Source of the DNA: Phialocephala subalpina
Taxonomy: Eukaryota; Ascomycota; Leotiomycetes; Helotiales; Mollisiaceae
Assembly (NCBI GenBank): GCA_900073065.1
Contig: FJOG01000013.1
Coordinates: forward strand, 895,227 to 959,226
DNA length: 64,000 bases
Direction: 5' to 3'
Made by a program: the position numbers and the translations under genes. Within the stretch, counting starts at the first letter, position 1, and each line of letters begins with the position of its first letter. Positions 45,046 through 57,439 of this stretch are shown here, piece after piece. The notes beneath the pieces are model-generated. The model did not search any database. It saw only the letters and a list, made by a program, of their open reading frames with translations, and was not told the origin of the DNA.

Positions 45046-46803
45046 TTAACGTCGTTCTCCCGGCCAACCTCGCTCGTACGGTCCCCGAGGATAAGGATCG
45101 AAAGGTGGAGGTGGTCCAGCGGAAGTCGTAGGCGGCGCACTCGAGGACGTCGTATGAGGGACATTCGGATTGTCGATTCGCAGAGGAGGAAGACTAGGAG
45201 GTCCTTGAGGGTGTCCTGGAGGGTAGCCCGCAGGCTGAACCGGGGGAAGAGTAGTATTAGGGGGTAATGCGTAAGATAAGCTTGTGAAATCTCCTTGAGT
45301 GTCTGTTCTTCGTCTCCTCGGTGCTCGCTCTGGACCACTCTCGGATCCAAATCCAAGTGGAGGGGGATGAGGGGGTGGAGGGCCACCCATTTGCATCATA
45401 GGGCCCTGAAAAGATCCAGATCGCAGAGTTTGTGGGCTCGGTGGCGCTTGTGTTGCTAGATATCTCATATCTGGATGTCTGGAAGTCGCATCGCGGTACC
45501 GATCTCGTTCCTGCCGGTAATAATCCCTTTCTTGCTCCAAATCCCTCATTTTCTTCTCCAAGTCTCTCGTTTGCTGCTGAAGCTTTTCAATGTTCGTGCT
45601 TGCTTCCCTTTCCTTCTCCTTTCTACGTTGTCGGAATCGCGCTGAGGCTCCTGCGTTGCGCGCGCGCTTCTCGTCAGCTAACCGCGACGCTTGATGTACA
45701 TCTACAGGTACTTGATACGAGCCTTGGGACGTGGTTATTGTAAGGACTTGAATAGGCTCTGAGGCTGAAGTCTGCCTTGAACTGCCTGTACTGCTCGACT
45801 GGAGAGAGCTGCCTTGAGTCTGAGGAGCGGGAGCGCTGTACGGACCTTCAGGGGGGACAGATGGCCCTGGAAATTGCATTCCGCTTCCCTGCTGCATCGA
45901 AGAAGCATATGACGACCCCGGATAGTACGACGAAGATGGTTGAGCGCCTGGTCCACCTTGGTGCACAGCGAATGAGGCTGGCGAGGTTTGACTTGACGGA
46001 GCATGCGAGGATGCGGAAATACTGGGACTCGCACTTTGCGATAGTGGTGTTCGTCCAGGAGCCTGCATCGATGGCCCACTCGGTCGTCGTGGCGCAAGAG
46101 AAGGGGTTGAAGCAGAAGGCGGGAATCCGTAATGCTGTTGTTGTTGCTGCAAACTAGGAGGTGTTGGCATTGGAGGCACGTCTGAAGATGCAGATGGACC
46201 AGGTTCCGCCACATACGGTCTCCCTCTCCCTGGCAAGAATGGCGACTGTTGCGCATCGATCTTTCCTTGAGAAGCCCCTCTCCCCGCACTAACAGCTCGA
46301 GCTGGGGATCTTGGAGTGAGGATCCTCCGAGGAGCTCTTGAAAATGTCCCCCCATAACCTTCTTGCGTCGGCGGTGTGTTTGAGGGCACATTTTGACTCG
46401 AGAACGAGTGCGTCGTAGCTGTTGAAGGACTGGCTCCAAAATGAGAAGGAGGTCCTATTGCGGAAAGAGGGGATTCAGTCGTTCCTCCACTGAGCCGACG
46501 ACTGGAGGAGCCATTTCCTTCTGGTTCGGGTGGATTTAATATCGAATGCACTCCAAGATCCCTTGATACTCCTGGTGTTCTCCAGTCTTCTCCAGATGGT
46601 GGAGGCTGCTGCATACGACCATACTGAGGGGACGGCTGCAATTGCGGAGGTGCTCCTCGTCCTTCCGATTCTTGCTGCGGCCGCTCTGCTGGTCGCCCCC
46701 CTTGCTGAGGATCATCTCGAAGCTGCACTGGCGGTAGAATGAATCTTTGACCATCGGGAGGCGAACGAGATGCAGGACGAGACGCAGGAGGCCTCTGCGA
46801 CAT
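45046..46803 (-). CDS. bZIP transcription factor with long disordered regions
   Basis: The first in-frame ATG is at 46803 (MSQRPPASRPASRSPPDGQR), giving 585 aa. The open frame extends 91 codons further upstream without any ATG, so an upstream exon is possible. Residues 1-360 are Pro/Ser/Gln-rich and presumably disordered. Residues about 378-434 form the bZIP: basic region RARNAGASARFRQRRKEKER, with the N-x7-R contact pattern, then heptad Leu/Met positions in IEKLQQQTRDLEKKMRDLEQE. A Pro-rich tail follows. This basic region resembles one subgroup of fungal bZIPs (RNxxASARFR). It binds DNA as a dimer in the nucleus; targets are unknown. No intron was needed. Confidence 0.85.
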   Translation of the reverse strand: MSQRPPASRPASRSPPDGQRFILPPVQLRDDPQQGGRPAERPQQESEGRGAPPQLQPSPQYGRMQQPPPSGEDWRTPGVSRDLGVHSILNPPEPEGNGSSSRRLSGGTTESPLSAIGPPSHFGASPSTATTHSFSSQNVPSNTPPTQEGYGGTFSRAPRRILTPRSPARAVSAGRGASQGKIDAQQSPFLPGRGRPYVAEPGPSASSDVPPMPTPPSLQQQQQHYGFPPSASTPSLAPRRPSGPSMQAPGRTPLSQSASPSISASSHAPSSQTSPASFAVHQGGPGAQPSSSYYPGSSYASSMQQGSGMQFPGPSVPPEGPYSAPAPQTQGSSLQSSSTGSSRQTSASEPIQVLTITTSQGSYQVPVDVHQASRLADEKRARNAGASARFRQRRKEKEREASTNIEKLQQQTRDLEKKMRDLEQERDYYRQERDRYRDATSRHPDMRYLATQAPPSPQTLRSGSFQGPMMQMGGPPPPHPPPLGFGSESGPERAPRRRRTDTQGDFTSLSYALPPNTTLPPVQPAGYPPGHPQGPPSLPPLRIDNPNVPHTTSSSAPPTTSAGPPPPFDPYPRGPYERGWPGERR

Positions 46804-49800
46804 CGAGTCCTGATCCCCTAACCCTATGTGGTCCCGAGGACCGGGACATTGACGTTCACCACTATCTTCCCAACTCTGCTGGTAGCTGTGAAGCTTGAAA
46901 ACAAAATCAGCAAGACGTTTTTCGAGCACCGCTGAGGTCTGAGGTCCGGGAAAGCGCGTTACTTTTGGCGATATCAGCGGTTCTTCTGCAAAAGTAGCGC
47001 AAGATTGACTCTCGCACGTCGGGCGATTCAGAAGGCCTTGTACAGCCAGAGCGACTAAGATATTTGGGCTTGCCAATGAGGCTTCCCAGCAAGCGGTGAG
47101 GTACTCGAGTAGTCAGAGCTGGGAGCTATTCTGAGCGGGTGGCTCGTGTATATTTCGTTTTAATCATCAAGTGCGGAGCATGTCTTGTGTGGCGCTGGGC
47201 GAGTCTTATTGTGTATTGTTTCTTGTTGTTCCTGTGTGGTGAGTTGTTTTGGCAGGGGTGCTTCGGTCTCTGCGGAGGCAAGTTGCAGTCGACGTCGGAG
47301 ACAGGAGACGGTTTAGACAATAAATCGAAGTGGCCGAACAAGGCACAGGCAGCAGCACACTATGGCCCGGTCACTGGACATCAGTAACTGCGCGTGGAAG
47401 ACAAATAGAGCCAGTGAGATCGAATGATTGCGACTCTGATGGGAATACATACGCAAAGTGGGGAGGGCTTTTGGGGCAGACGAGCCACTCATGAGCTCAA
47501 AGTGCAGTAATGGCTCGCGGTTGGTCGCGGCGAACGAATAGACTGAGTAAGAAACAAAAGCTCTCCGGCCGAGACTTCTACAGGCTGATGGCGATTCGGC
47601 TGTACATAAAGATGCAGACGGTGGATGGCTGACGGATGTTTTGGTGATGACGCTTTTAGCTCTACGCAGCAAAGCTTTCTCCAGCCAGCAACATACTGTT
47701 GCATTGGGACTTGGGAGCCCCCAAGCTTTTTGGTCTCCCAGTCCCACGCCCGTTACCCACAGACACTTGAGACCCCTTCACGAACAGCCCGAAGAGATCA
47801 TACTTGGCCAGGGTACGAGCAGGCCGGTGGGTCCCAGACGAGCAACTGGGGTGCTTGGAGGCTGCAGCTGTGGTCGCAGCGAAGCCAAGGTACCGGGGCC
47901 AAATATGTACTACGAACCATGCTGAGATAAATTCCTGACATGGCGGCCAGGGCTGGCTCGTGCTAGAGTGAAGAAGGTTAGAGGAGCCCTTGGTGCCTTT
48001 GTGCAGGAAGTTTGGTGCCTCTTGAAGTTTAGGGAGGACTCTCCCAAGAAACTTGGTCCGAGGATCGCTCAATAGGGACTTCCAGCACTAAGTTCGTCTT
48101 CCAGGATGAGCGATGTCCCTGACTACCTGGTGTATCACGTTATATTATGGGGACTGGGCGCTGGTAACCCTCGCAACGGCAGAGACTCGAGTACGGTGCA
48201 GCTGGTAAAGTTACACCGCAATAATCGATGATGCCTGAGGGCTAGCGAGGGATAGCCTGCGTTCGATGTTGGCGCATCTTTGGCAGCTCCTCACTCGCTG
48301 CAGGCGATCCAGTGACCGCAAAAGACCCGTCTGCTGCACTGCACTGCACGACGCCCACATCCTCCAGGGCAGCCCGTAACATAATAATAGCTCATGGTCC
48401 AGACTGAAGTTACGTGTGCTGAGCGGTGTACAGTGTGCTGCTGAGATGAACCACCTCCACTACTGTACTTCTTCACTGCCATACTTGATCGCTGCTGAGC
48501 TCAGAGTGCCTGTTCATAGTGCTGGAAAGCCACGATCAGCTCAGCGCATTGCTAGCAAAAGAAGACCCTGACCGAGGTGGACATTCGTTTGCAGCAATCT
48601 TAAGGTTTGAACTCTGGAAAGAAGTCTAGAAGCCCGTCGGGGTATGCCCTTTACAGTTAAGTATTAAAGTCTCTTTGTAGAGATGTGATGCTCCACTGCT
48701 GGCCGCAAGCCAAACTGAGAGTTTGATCTCGGTACAAGATTGCAGTTCTTCGCATCGACTGCTATCTCGGATCATCAGGATGGGATGGCTCTCTAATTAT
48801 CGCTCTTCCCATAGATGGCACCACCAGCACCTCGGCCGTCTGTGACGAGTTACCAACCACAGAGATTCTTCCTGCAGGCTGCGGATAAACTACTGCACTG
48901 CGATACAGCACGAGTCAAATCAGATCATGCCCGCAATCTATCGTTCTGCAGGACATGCATGGCAGCAACGTGAGCTCGGGAGCAGTAGGCTAGTCTCACG
49001 GCAGCACAGGCGCACCACAAAAGCGCGACCGCCAGAACATTAATTACAGGGCACACTAGGCCACGAGCCGGCGACCGCTTGGAGCTGCAGGTTCTTCCTC
49101 TTCCAAATCCTGAACTCAATTCTTAAGTAAATTGTCCTGGCATAGGCAATTCTTGCAGTTGACTCGCAGCCAACGGTCTGCCGATGCGCCATCGGCTTGT
49201 CCTTCAACGCCCAAGCCGAACTCTCCAAGCCGTTGTCTGTCGTCGATTCGCCCAATGACGACGGAAGCATACCCGGATCGCTGACGTTCTTTTGTTCTTT
49301 AGCTTCCCTGAGGGAAACAACGCAGGCTTTGACCCATCGGAAAGCGTTCTTTTTCCAATGGCTGGGGATGGGGCTTCATCCGAGTGAAACCGAGACTTCT
49401 ACAATTTCCAGCCCTGCACGAGCTGTTCCCTTTGGCCTCGAGATCCCTTGTAGTCTTTTGAACAATTCCCACCGACAAGGTTTCCCAGACGCATCATCCA
49501 GAGTCCAAGTTGCCTGATCCTAGCAGTCCACGAGAACCCCAGGTTAGATCCATGCAAACCTACGAAAAGAGGGAACCTCCAGGGGAAATAATCACAGGAA
49601 CAAATACAGTATGCAGAATGATGTCGGAGACCCCTTGTTCACCACGAACCTTTCTCCCCCCTCCGCAATGTCTTCGCGCCGTTTCCGCATATTTTTGTTA
49701 ATATCTCGCCCATTGCTTCTGCTACCAGAGGCCGCCTTGTTTGGTCTGCTTCCGGCCTTCATGAGATTGCTTGCTCATTTGAGTTGCTGTGAAGCGATTT

Positions 49801-52800
49801 CGAATAAGCACAGAGACACGTACAGCCCATGTCCACTATCCACTGTTGATGCTCGTGCTCTGGCTTGATCCACGCCTCATTCTGTACATATCCACCCACT
49901 ATTCGTAAGCGTCCAGAGCACCGGTGAGCGGCAGCAAGATGAGCTGCAGTAGTTCGTCTGCGCACTGATAAGTTTTGATATCCTGGAGGGTACCCCGATT
50001 TGGATTTCCAGCTGGCCGGCAGAGTATGTAATCCTTCCCCTTCAGTCTTTGGCTCTGGATCAACACTTACGAGATTCCTCGTAGAAGGAACAGCCATCAG
50101 CGGGATCGAGATCATTTTAGTATCAATTCTCACGGTGCATAACCCGATCATTCGGTGGGCAGAGATCCAAAGAAGCTGGGACTTTTTGGGGCTGCCAAAC
50201 GCTGTTGATTTGGCATAGAAAATCGTCAGGCTTCTGCAAAGTCGTTATACCAGAAGCATCTTTGACCTCTGGCTTTGGAGTGTGTTCGACGACTTGCACA
50301 CCGCGCCGTGCCGCTGATGGGTTTGGGATTTCTTCCGCCAATACATTTTTTGTGCATACGAAGGCATGGAATGCGCATTGCGGCCCAATGCCTGATGCTG
50401 TAGATCACATCACATGATGGGTTTGGTCTCCTTTTGGTGCTGATCAAGGAACTGAGTCGGATGCAACCATCCTGCTCTGCCGGATCCTGTTCGCATTGTT
50501 CCCAATTTGCATCAACTCTATTCTGGTAACCTCATCAGACTCATCTGGAAACCTGAGAAATGTCCGAGATGAAGATCGTGACGAGATGCGGATCGACAAG
50601 CCGGAATACTACCAACGAGCATGAAACATCGTCAACTGTGATGAAATTTGACAGGATGTGATAGGGGTCATGTGGTGATTGTAGTTCTAGCACGATGTGC
50701 CCTCGACCTTTCCACCGGTGCAGTCGTGAGATGCCGTCTTCGCATGGCTCTTGAAGTAAAGGTTAGATCCAAAAGCACGATGGCGGACGTGGCTGTGTCT
50801 CAAGTCGGTGATTATCTGCGCCTCTGGTTCAACCGCAGAGCAGCGACAGCAACGATTGGTGATGTTTTTCGTTCGGCCCAAAGAGAGGTCATCCGCTAAC
50901 AACCGGTGGGATAGTGAAGCAGAGCTTGCCCTGATCCGCGGAATCGGAAGAGTACCCGCGATGGGAGGAAACAAGTAAACGGGTCTCTGGAAACGGCCAT
51001 ATACCAACAACAGAAGTTCGCCTTGCGAAATCTGCGCGTATGATGCCGGATATGGACTCACCGAGACGGGTCGGTTGAGGTTTGGTTCTGACATGAGAAA
51101 TGAGGCTGTCTAGGCTGGGCACGTTGAAGATCATTAACAAAAGGGAAGAGAAATAATGTTCCTAGTGCTTGGTTCTTGGGGAGCATCCAGCGAGGAACGA
51201 GGAAGGCGGCGCCGAGAGAAAGTATATGCGTGGTTGCCTCGAATTTTGGCTTCATGCCTGAGGCTGCCGTCGCCAGGAACCTCCAACGTGCATCCTCCCA
51301 AACTCAAACGAACCACACCGCACAGTCTTCTGCAGCACTTGAACCGGCGCACTGATGCAGAGATGATGACGGCCCGCAGTTGTGTATTGGAATTGGCTTT
51401 CTTTTCTGTCTCCTTCTTCTTCCGGACTCTATAATGCGGCTCCTATACTGTCGCATGTCACTAAAAGGTTACGCTTTGGATCAAAAAGCTGTCCCCTCCT
51501 TTCGGGTCTATGAGTATTCATAAGAATAGCCACCACCAGCGACAGGTTGCGACGTAACGTCCCGCAGCAGGTCCAGCTCGCGCGAGTCTCGAGAACGGGA
51601 AGGCGTTGCTGCAATGCTGCTTCGTCTCGTCCTGCTCCAAATTCCGAATCTTCCGGCGCCGTTCAGCAAGAGAGGAAAAGAGGCAGAGCTACGGCAGGTT
51701 CCTGGGTATCCGCATCTTTTACTGCGCTAGGGCCAAGCTCGTCCAAACTGCTGGGCCATCTAACGCTTCCCTCCGGGCGACCAGGATCACCATTCCCGAG
51801 CACCGTTCACTTCTCAAACAGCGGACCTGGGTGCTTGGCAGTCCGGCTCTGAGCCTTTGAGCCGGCCTCAAGGGTAGCGAACGGGACCTTGCCGCGGTCT
51901 AACTTTACCGTATGACCGCGAGGATCGAATCTAGGCCTCCGAGAAATATTGGAGATTAAATGTCTAGGTTTCTCGACATTTCTTACTCGATGATGGCTCG
52001 GTATCTTTGAATGAACACGGTACCAGAGGACTGCCGGTACTATCTTCGCGCGGTGTGTGACGTCGTACTACAGAATCGAATCACTCAGAGCTAGCAATAA
52101 GTATTCTCGACTTCGAGTGTTGGAGATAGAGCGCTTGCCCGAGCGTCTGGTCAATGCAGAGGCGAGAAGCGCATCATCATTTCATCAACGCAGCGGGCAA
52201 GCAAGCCTCTAGATATTATCGGAACGACGTTGTCGCGCGGGAACGTGAGGCAGGCGAACCATCCCAATCGGCAGTCCATATCTCCAAGGATCCCACAGGA
52301 AAAACGAGGCAACGAGACAGAAGATGGGACGAGGCGAACGCACGTCCAACTATTGGCCCTTCCACGCTGCATCATCCCACGTTCCTTCTACATCCCCGCA
52401 CCTACAGCTACCGCATGCGACTCGATTCAGAAGGCGCATATCATTTGAATCATGTGTGCTGGAAAGGTCGACCTTCTTCAACATCATATCCTCTAAAAGC
52501 AAACCGTCACAAGCGGGATAAGGCTGGATGATGAAGGCTGGAACTCTGAGGAGTGCGAAAATAGAATTGCAGTGATGGACATAAACTAGGCTGGGAAGAG
52601 GTCTAAACGAGCGCCGGGAGCAGCCCACTGCCCGTGATACCAACATATCACTTGAATTATCTTGGCTAGGTTGGGACAGCTGCTCATGGAACTTAAACTC
52701 AAAGATCCTCAATTAGGAAAGGAAAGTGTTCCAAGGAGCCACGCCACTTCCCTCTACCAGCCATTGCGAAACGAAGAAGCAATGCCCAAGCCCAAGTTCC

Positions 52801-54881
52801 CGCCGTTGCTGACACAAACCAGTCCCGAGTGTCACACACGAAAGCAATCATACGGATGCCTCTACGTCTCCTGTGGCATAGACTCCATGAGGAAACACGA
52901 AAACGCACAGAAACTTCCAGTTTGGTCGTGATAACATCAGTGCGTAGCTGGCAAGGCATGGTTTCTGGCCCAAGCCCAGCCTCCCCCGTTTTATCACGTG
53001 GTACAAGATAATATCAGAAACGGGCACCCGCATGAAAGCGCTGTCACCAAAGTCCATGCCCATGTCAAACCTCGAATGCCGGGCAGCGTTCGGCAAGCAC
53101 CCATCCAGGACCTGGTTGTTTCGAATTGTGCTTTGGCGTTCTTGCGCACATTGGGGTGATTGACGTGATGTGATAAGATGGCGCTGGCGCGCTTAAGCAG
53201 GTGATTCTTATGCACGTGCCATCTTCAGGTGCATACGAACATCCTGGAGGATCTCGAAGTCCGTCACGACTCACAAATAGCAGATGTGGAGTCGAATTGC
53301 GGTGAGGAGATCCTAGGTTCAACGAGCAGTTGAGCGGTCTGGAAGAAGTAATGACGAAAGCGACACCTAAAAAACTAGACACCCAGATGGTGCCATGGCG
53401 GATTATTGAACTTCTTCAAGAGTCGGTCAGCAAGCGGTGAGGTGGAGCTCATGCGGTGTGATTATTCGGAACAAAAACCTGGAAGCCAATTAACTAGTCA
53501 GCCTCACGGGAAAAGCATTGACCTTAGGGCTGCAGGAACAATCCAAGATTCAAGCTGGTATGGAGCTTTCCTACTCGAGGTGAGCGTACGGTAGTCTCCT
53601 CGTTTCCCTTTCTTTGCCTTCCCTCAAGCTCAGCTGGCGACGAGAAATTTTCCTTTCCTTCTAACCAGTTTCATCACCTCTAAAGTTTAGCACAGCTCGA
53701 TCAGGCACGGATCAAGATGTTGTTGCAGGAACCCAGCGACCGTTGTGAGCTTGCGCCTCGAAAGCATTATAAAACTCTAAATCCGCGACTGAACAAGGAG
53801 ACACCTCGTTCAAAAGATCATGATCTGTGTCTTGCTACGACGGGGAACCCGCCCAATTCAAGGTTCAACGATGGCGACACTTTCGCAAACTCTAATCTTG
53901 ATCATTTAAAGTCAATTTCGACAATTTCGACATTCTGCATGGAAAGTTTCTTGCAAAAAGACAGATGAAAAAAAACTCTAATGTATGCATACAATTGCCA
54001 AGGATGCGCTGACGATGTTAGCGACATATTTACTTCTTTGGTGCCCAAGAAGCTCTTGATTGTTTACACTGTGCATAGCAGTCGATTTCATTTGTTCAAT
54101 TGGGTGCGTATGATGTTCTCGCGACCGTGCGAGCTCAGCGTCGTCGGGCTTCGAGAGTTTCTAAAGGAATGAGAACAAGTCAAAAGAAGAAATCGCAAAC
54201 GCTCAAAGAGGAATCTGAAAGAGACGACGAGCTTCACCAGACTCAACAGCTTGGGCCAATCAATGGCAGCAGTCTCGCATGAAAGGAGCGATAAGGGATG
54301 GGGAAAAAGGCATTGAAAGCTTCATGTCCACCCAACACTCATACAGCCTATTCGGCCAAATAATCCGCAACATCCAGAGAATAAAGCCACAGTACCAGCA
54401 TCTCAAGAGCACGCATCTGCTCCCATACATCTCACAAACTTCTGCAAGAAGATGATTTCAGCACGGCGAGATAGAGCGGAAGAAAGGCCCGCCGGCCGAA
54501 GTGCCTCAACGAAGCGGAATATATTCAGGTACGGCCGGCAACGCCTCATAAGGACGCCTAAGCAATATCTCGAAGTCGAGATATTTCGTATCTTCCATTG
54601 CTTGTATGTTCTTACGTGTCATCATTGTCGGTTTATATCATCGCAAAATTCGCAGTTCTGTTGTCTTTGAAAGTACGTTGCGCGCATCGGAATAACTTCG
54701 TTCTTTTTTGCCTCCCGCTTCCGCCGCGCCAAACGTCATCCACTCGCTCCCCACTATGCCGCAACCGGTACCCCACCAAAACGATATGAAAACCTCCTCC
54801 AACCAAAAGGCGACCTCCAGCATCGTCTCTTGGTGGAATTGGTTCATATCTTTCTTTTCCCCCTCTCCAAAGCCAGCAATT
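46804..54881. other. About 8-kb stretch without a recognised gene
   Basis: The first 300 bases continue the bZIP frame without a start codon. Beyond that, frames up to about 145 codons occur on both strands, but none shows a domain, codon bias, or a neighbour frame joinable by good splice signals. No repeat of notable length, tRNA or transposon motif was seen. It may hold long regulatory DNA or non-coding RNA genes, or strongly decayed sequence. Confidence 0.4.
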
Positions 54882-56594
54882 ATGTCAGAATATCAGAGAT
54901 GGACGGTCACGGAACCATGGTTGGACATCAAATGCGGCCTCGGTGAAGCGCCATTCTACGAAGCTGCAGCAAACACTCTCCGCTTCGTGGACATCATCAA
55001 CAAGCGGCTTCACACCGTCTCCCTCACCCAGGGTCCATCGTCTCTCAAGACTCTGCAACTGGATATGCCCGTTGGTGTAACAGCTGACATCGAAGGCGTC
55101 GACTCTACCAAAAAGATCCTCGTTGGCGGCAAGAGTGGTGTCTATATCCTCGATCGAGAAACTGGGAAATATGAGCTTCTCAAAAGATTTTATGATACTG
55201 AGGAGAAGGATGATAGGTTGAGGAGTAACGATGGGGCTGTGGATCCTCAGGGCAGGTTCTGGATTGGAACTATGAATGACTTTCATGTTGGGGAGCCACA
55301 GGCTGAGGGTGCGTCTAACCTTCCTTCTCTTCTTTTTTTGCATGCTTCATACCTGTCTATTTTACTGCGAATTGCACGTTGAAGCTAGACTGAAGAACAG
55401 GCTGAACTGGGCCGAAACGGGGTTTGGCCGTTGGGTTCTGTTCCATCGTTTCTTTCTCCCTGGTTTGCTTCTATTTCCGGGTCAGTCGTTTGAGATGACA
55501 CTACCTTGCCCTTCCCTTGGCCGTTACATTTACTTTTGATTTCTCCGATTTGATGCTCAGTCTCATCTTTTCCTTTTTCCTGTCTCAAATGATGCGGAAA
55601 CAGAAACAGAAAGGCCCAATTGCGTAATGGGGAATAAAGCCGCGTCTAACCCGGGCCTGAAAATTTTCCTTGATCTTGCTGGTAGGATTTGATTCGAGCC
55701 TTTCCGTTGTTGCTTTTGAGCAAAAGGAATATGGGGGTGGAGTAAGATCAAGGCGTCGAGTCAAGTCAGGTCCACGTGACGATGAGGAGTCGAGCGGCTT
55801 TTCTTCTGACGGCCCTCTTCGCGCCGTGGGATCGTCGTGGTTGGGTGTTGAATGCAAAAGGAAACCACAGAAGGGGCTTCTAAACCCGGGGAATGCTGCG
55901 AGCAAGGAACTACGACTCGTTTCCACCGGCAGCAACCTTCTGTCACAGTCGCGACTGACGCCTGAAGATCGAAATGACATCCTTCCTTCCTTTGCCTCAT
56001 TTCCAGATATCACGTCGGATATGCACTCAAGTAGCAAAAATACAAGCAAGAAAACAAGCAAGAAACCGACACTAATCTAGACCCCTCATCACAGGAACCC
56101 TCTTCCGCTTCAACTCGGACCTAACTCGCCACACCATCCGCCCCTCCCTCACAATCCCCAACGGAATCGGCTGGTCCTCCGACCAAAAAACCCAATACTT
56201 CGTGCACTCCACCGAAAAGAAAATCTTCGCCTTCGACTACAACCCCTCAACCGGCGATCTCTCCAACGAACGTGTCTGGTGGGAACATGATGGAAGCGGG
56301 GATCCGGATGGGTTTAAGATGGATGCTGAGGGGAACATCTGGCAAGCGATTTACGGGGAGAGTAGGGTGTTGAAGATTGTTAATGAGAATGGGAAGGGTG
56401 TGGTGAGGGGGGAGATTAGGTATCCGACGAGTGCGATTACTTGTCCGGTTTTTGTGGGGACGGAGTTGTGGGTTACGACTGCGGATGACAAGAAGGGGAA
56501 GCTGTACGCTGGGGCGGTGTTTAAGGTTGATATCGGGGTGAAAGGGCTGAAGGATTTTAAGTTTAAGTTGGATAAGAAGGTTCCTGAACTTTGA
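54882..56594 (+). CDS. SMP-30/gluconolactonase/LRE-like hydrolase
   Basis: Exons 54882-55308 and 56095-56594 join in frame (GAG G|GA ACC) across a 786-nt intron (GTGCGT..ATCACAG) and give 308 aa, the family's normal length. The six-bladed propeller's metal ligands are visible: GLGEAPFYE (Glu), IPNGIGWS (Asn) and DPDGFKMDAEGNIW (Asp). The family phrase RSNDGAVDPQGRFWIGTM is also present. Members hydrolyse sugar lactones or related esters with Ca2+ or Zn2+, in the cytosol unless targeted. The start at MSEYQRWTV was chosen to match the family. In-frame ATGs at 54756 and 54786 would add a Trp/Phe-rich segment (SSIVSWWNWFISFF) that could be a membrane anchor. The intron is an order of magnitude longer than most others in the window. 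Confidence 0.88.
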
Positions 56595-57439
56595 GAGGAG
56601 CTTTCTTATTGAGAGCAAAAGCTGGATGCGAGAAAAGTTTTAAGAAATCGAAGGGCCTCAGGGTCATGTAGATATCCTAGAGATAGAAATCTTGTCGATA
56701 ATGGACATTTTAAGAAGTTGAGAATTCGAAAATACAATCCACTCGAGGCACAGATATTTGTTGGCGGTGAGACGCACTTCCACTTTCCTTACTGCTCCGC
56801 GGTCATCCAATTACCGATAAACCTCGGGATGCCTTCAAGGGCACGTCTCATTCTCCTCGCGCCGACTTCCTTCACCCTCCCTGCACCTTCGTAGCACCCA
56901 TCCCTCTCTACAACAAGCTATTTTATAATCAGTCACAAGCTTCACGACCTTCGCAATGCTAAAGCAACACAGAAGTTGTGAACCAGCGAGCAAAATTTAC
57001 CCCCTTTCTTTTGCTTGGCCTCGCTTACCAAAAGGATGGCAAATTCCAAATCTCAAAATCATACAAGAGAGGGTTTCCCAAAATCACTAAGCAGAAAGTA
57101 TTTGACTGTGTATGAACCTTGACGCCACTCACACCAGTTGAAGCATATTTGAATGGCGTCGATCAAATGAACCCCAGTGAAATGATCGAATGCAATTGCT
57201 GCTGAGAATGCTCGTTGGGTGCAAATTCCAAATCAAGGCCATGGATCATCAAACAGACGCAAGGAAAAACTCGCAAGAAGAAATTATACATCAGAGGAAG
57301 AAGAGGTACCAGCAGCGAGGACACAATCCCAAGGCCAAATTGTGGACAACTTCAATTCCTACTAACATGGCATGATTTGTATTGCAGGTAAGATCTCATC
57401 GGAGGTGAACTTTCTCACCTATACTTCACGAACTTTCTT
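56595..57439. other. Intergenic region
   Basis: No supported gene; 3' flank of the SMP-30-like gene and, further on, of the minus-strand pseudogene. Confidence 0.35.

Noticed and set aside
45735..46439. 234-codon minus-strand frame
   Set aside because: Alternative frame inside the bZIP gene, produced by its biased Pro/Ser/Gln codons.
55585..56080. Overlapping 158- and 136-codon frames within the long intron
   Set aside because: Opposite-strand overlapping frames with Ser/Arg/Lys-rich composition and no domain; noted only as part of the intron finding.
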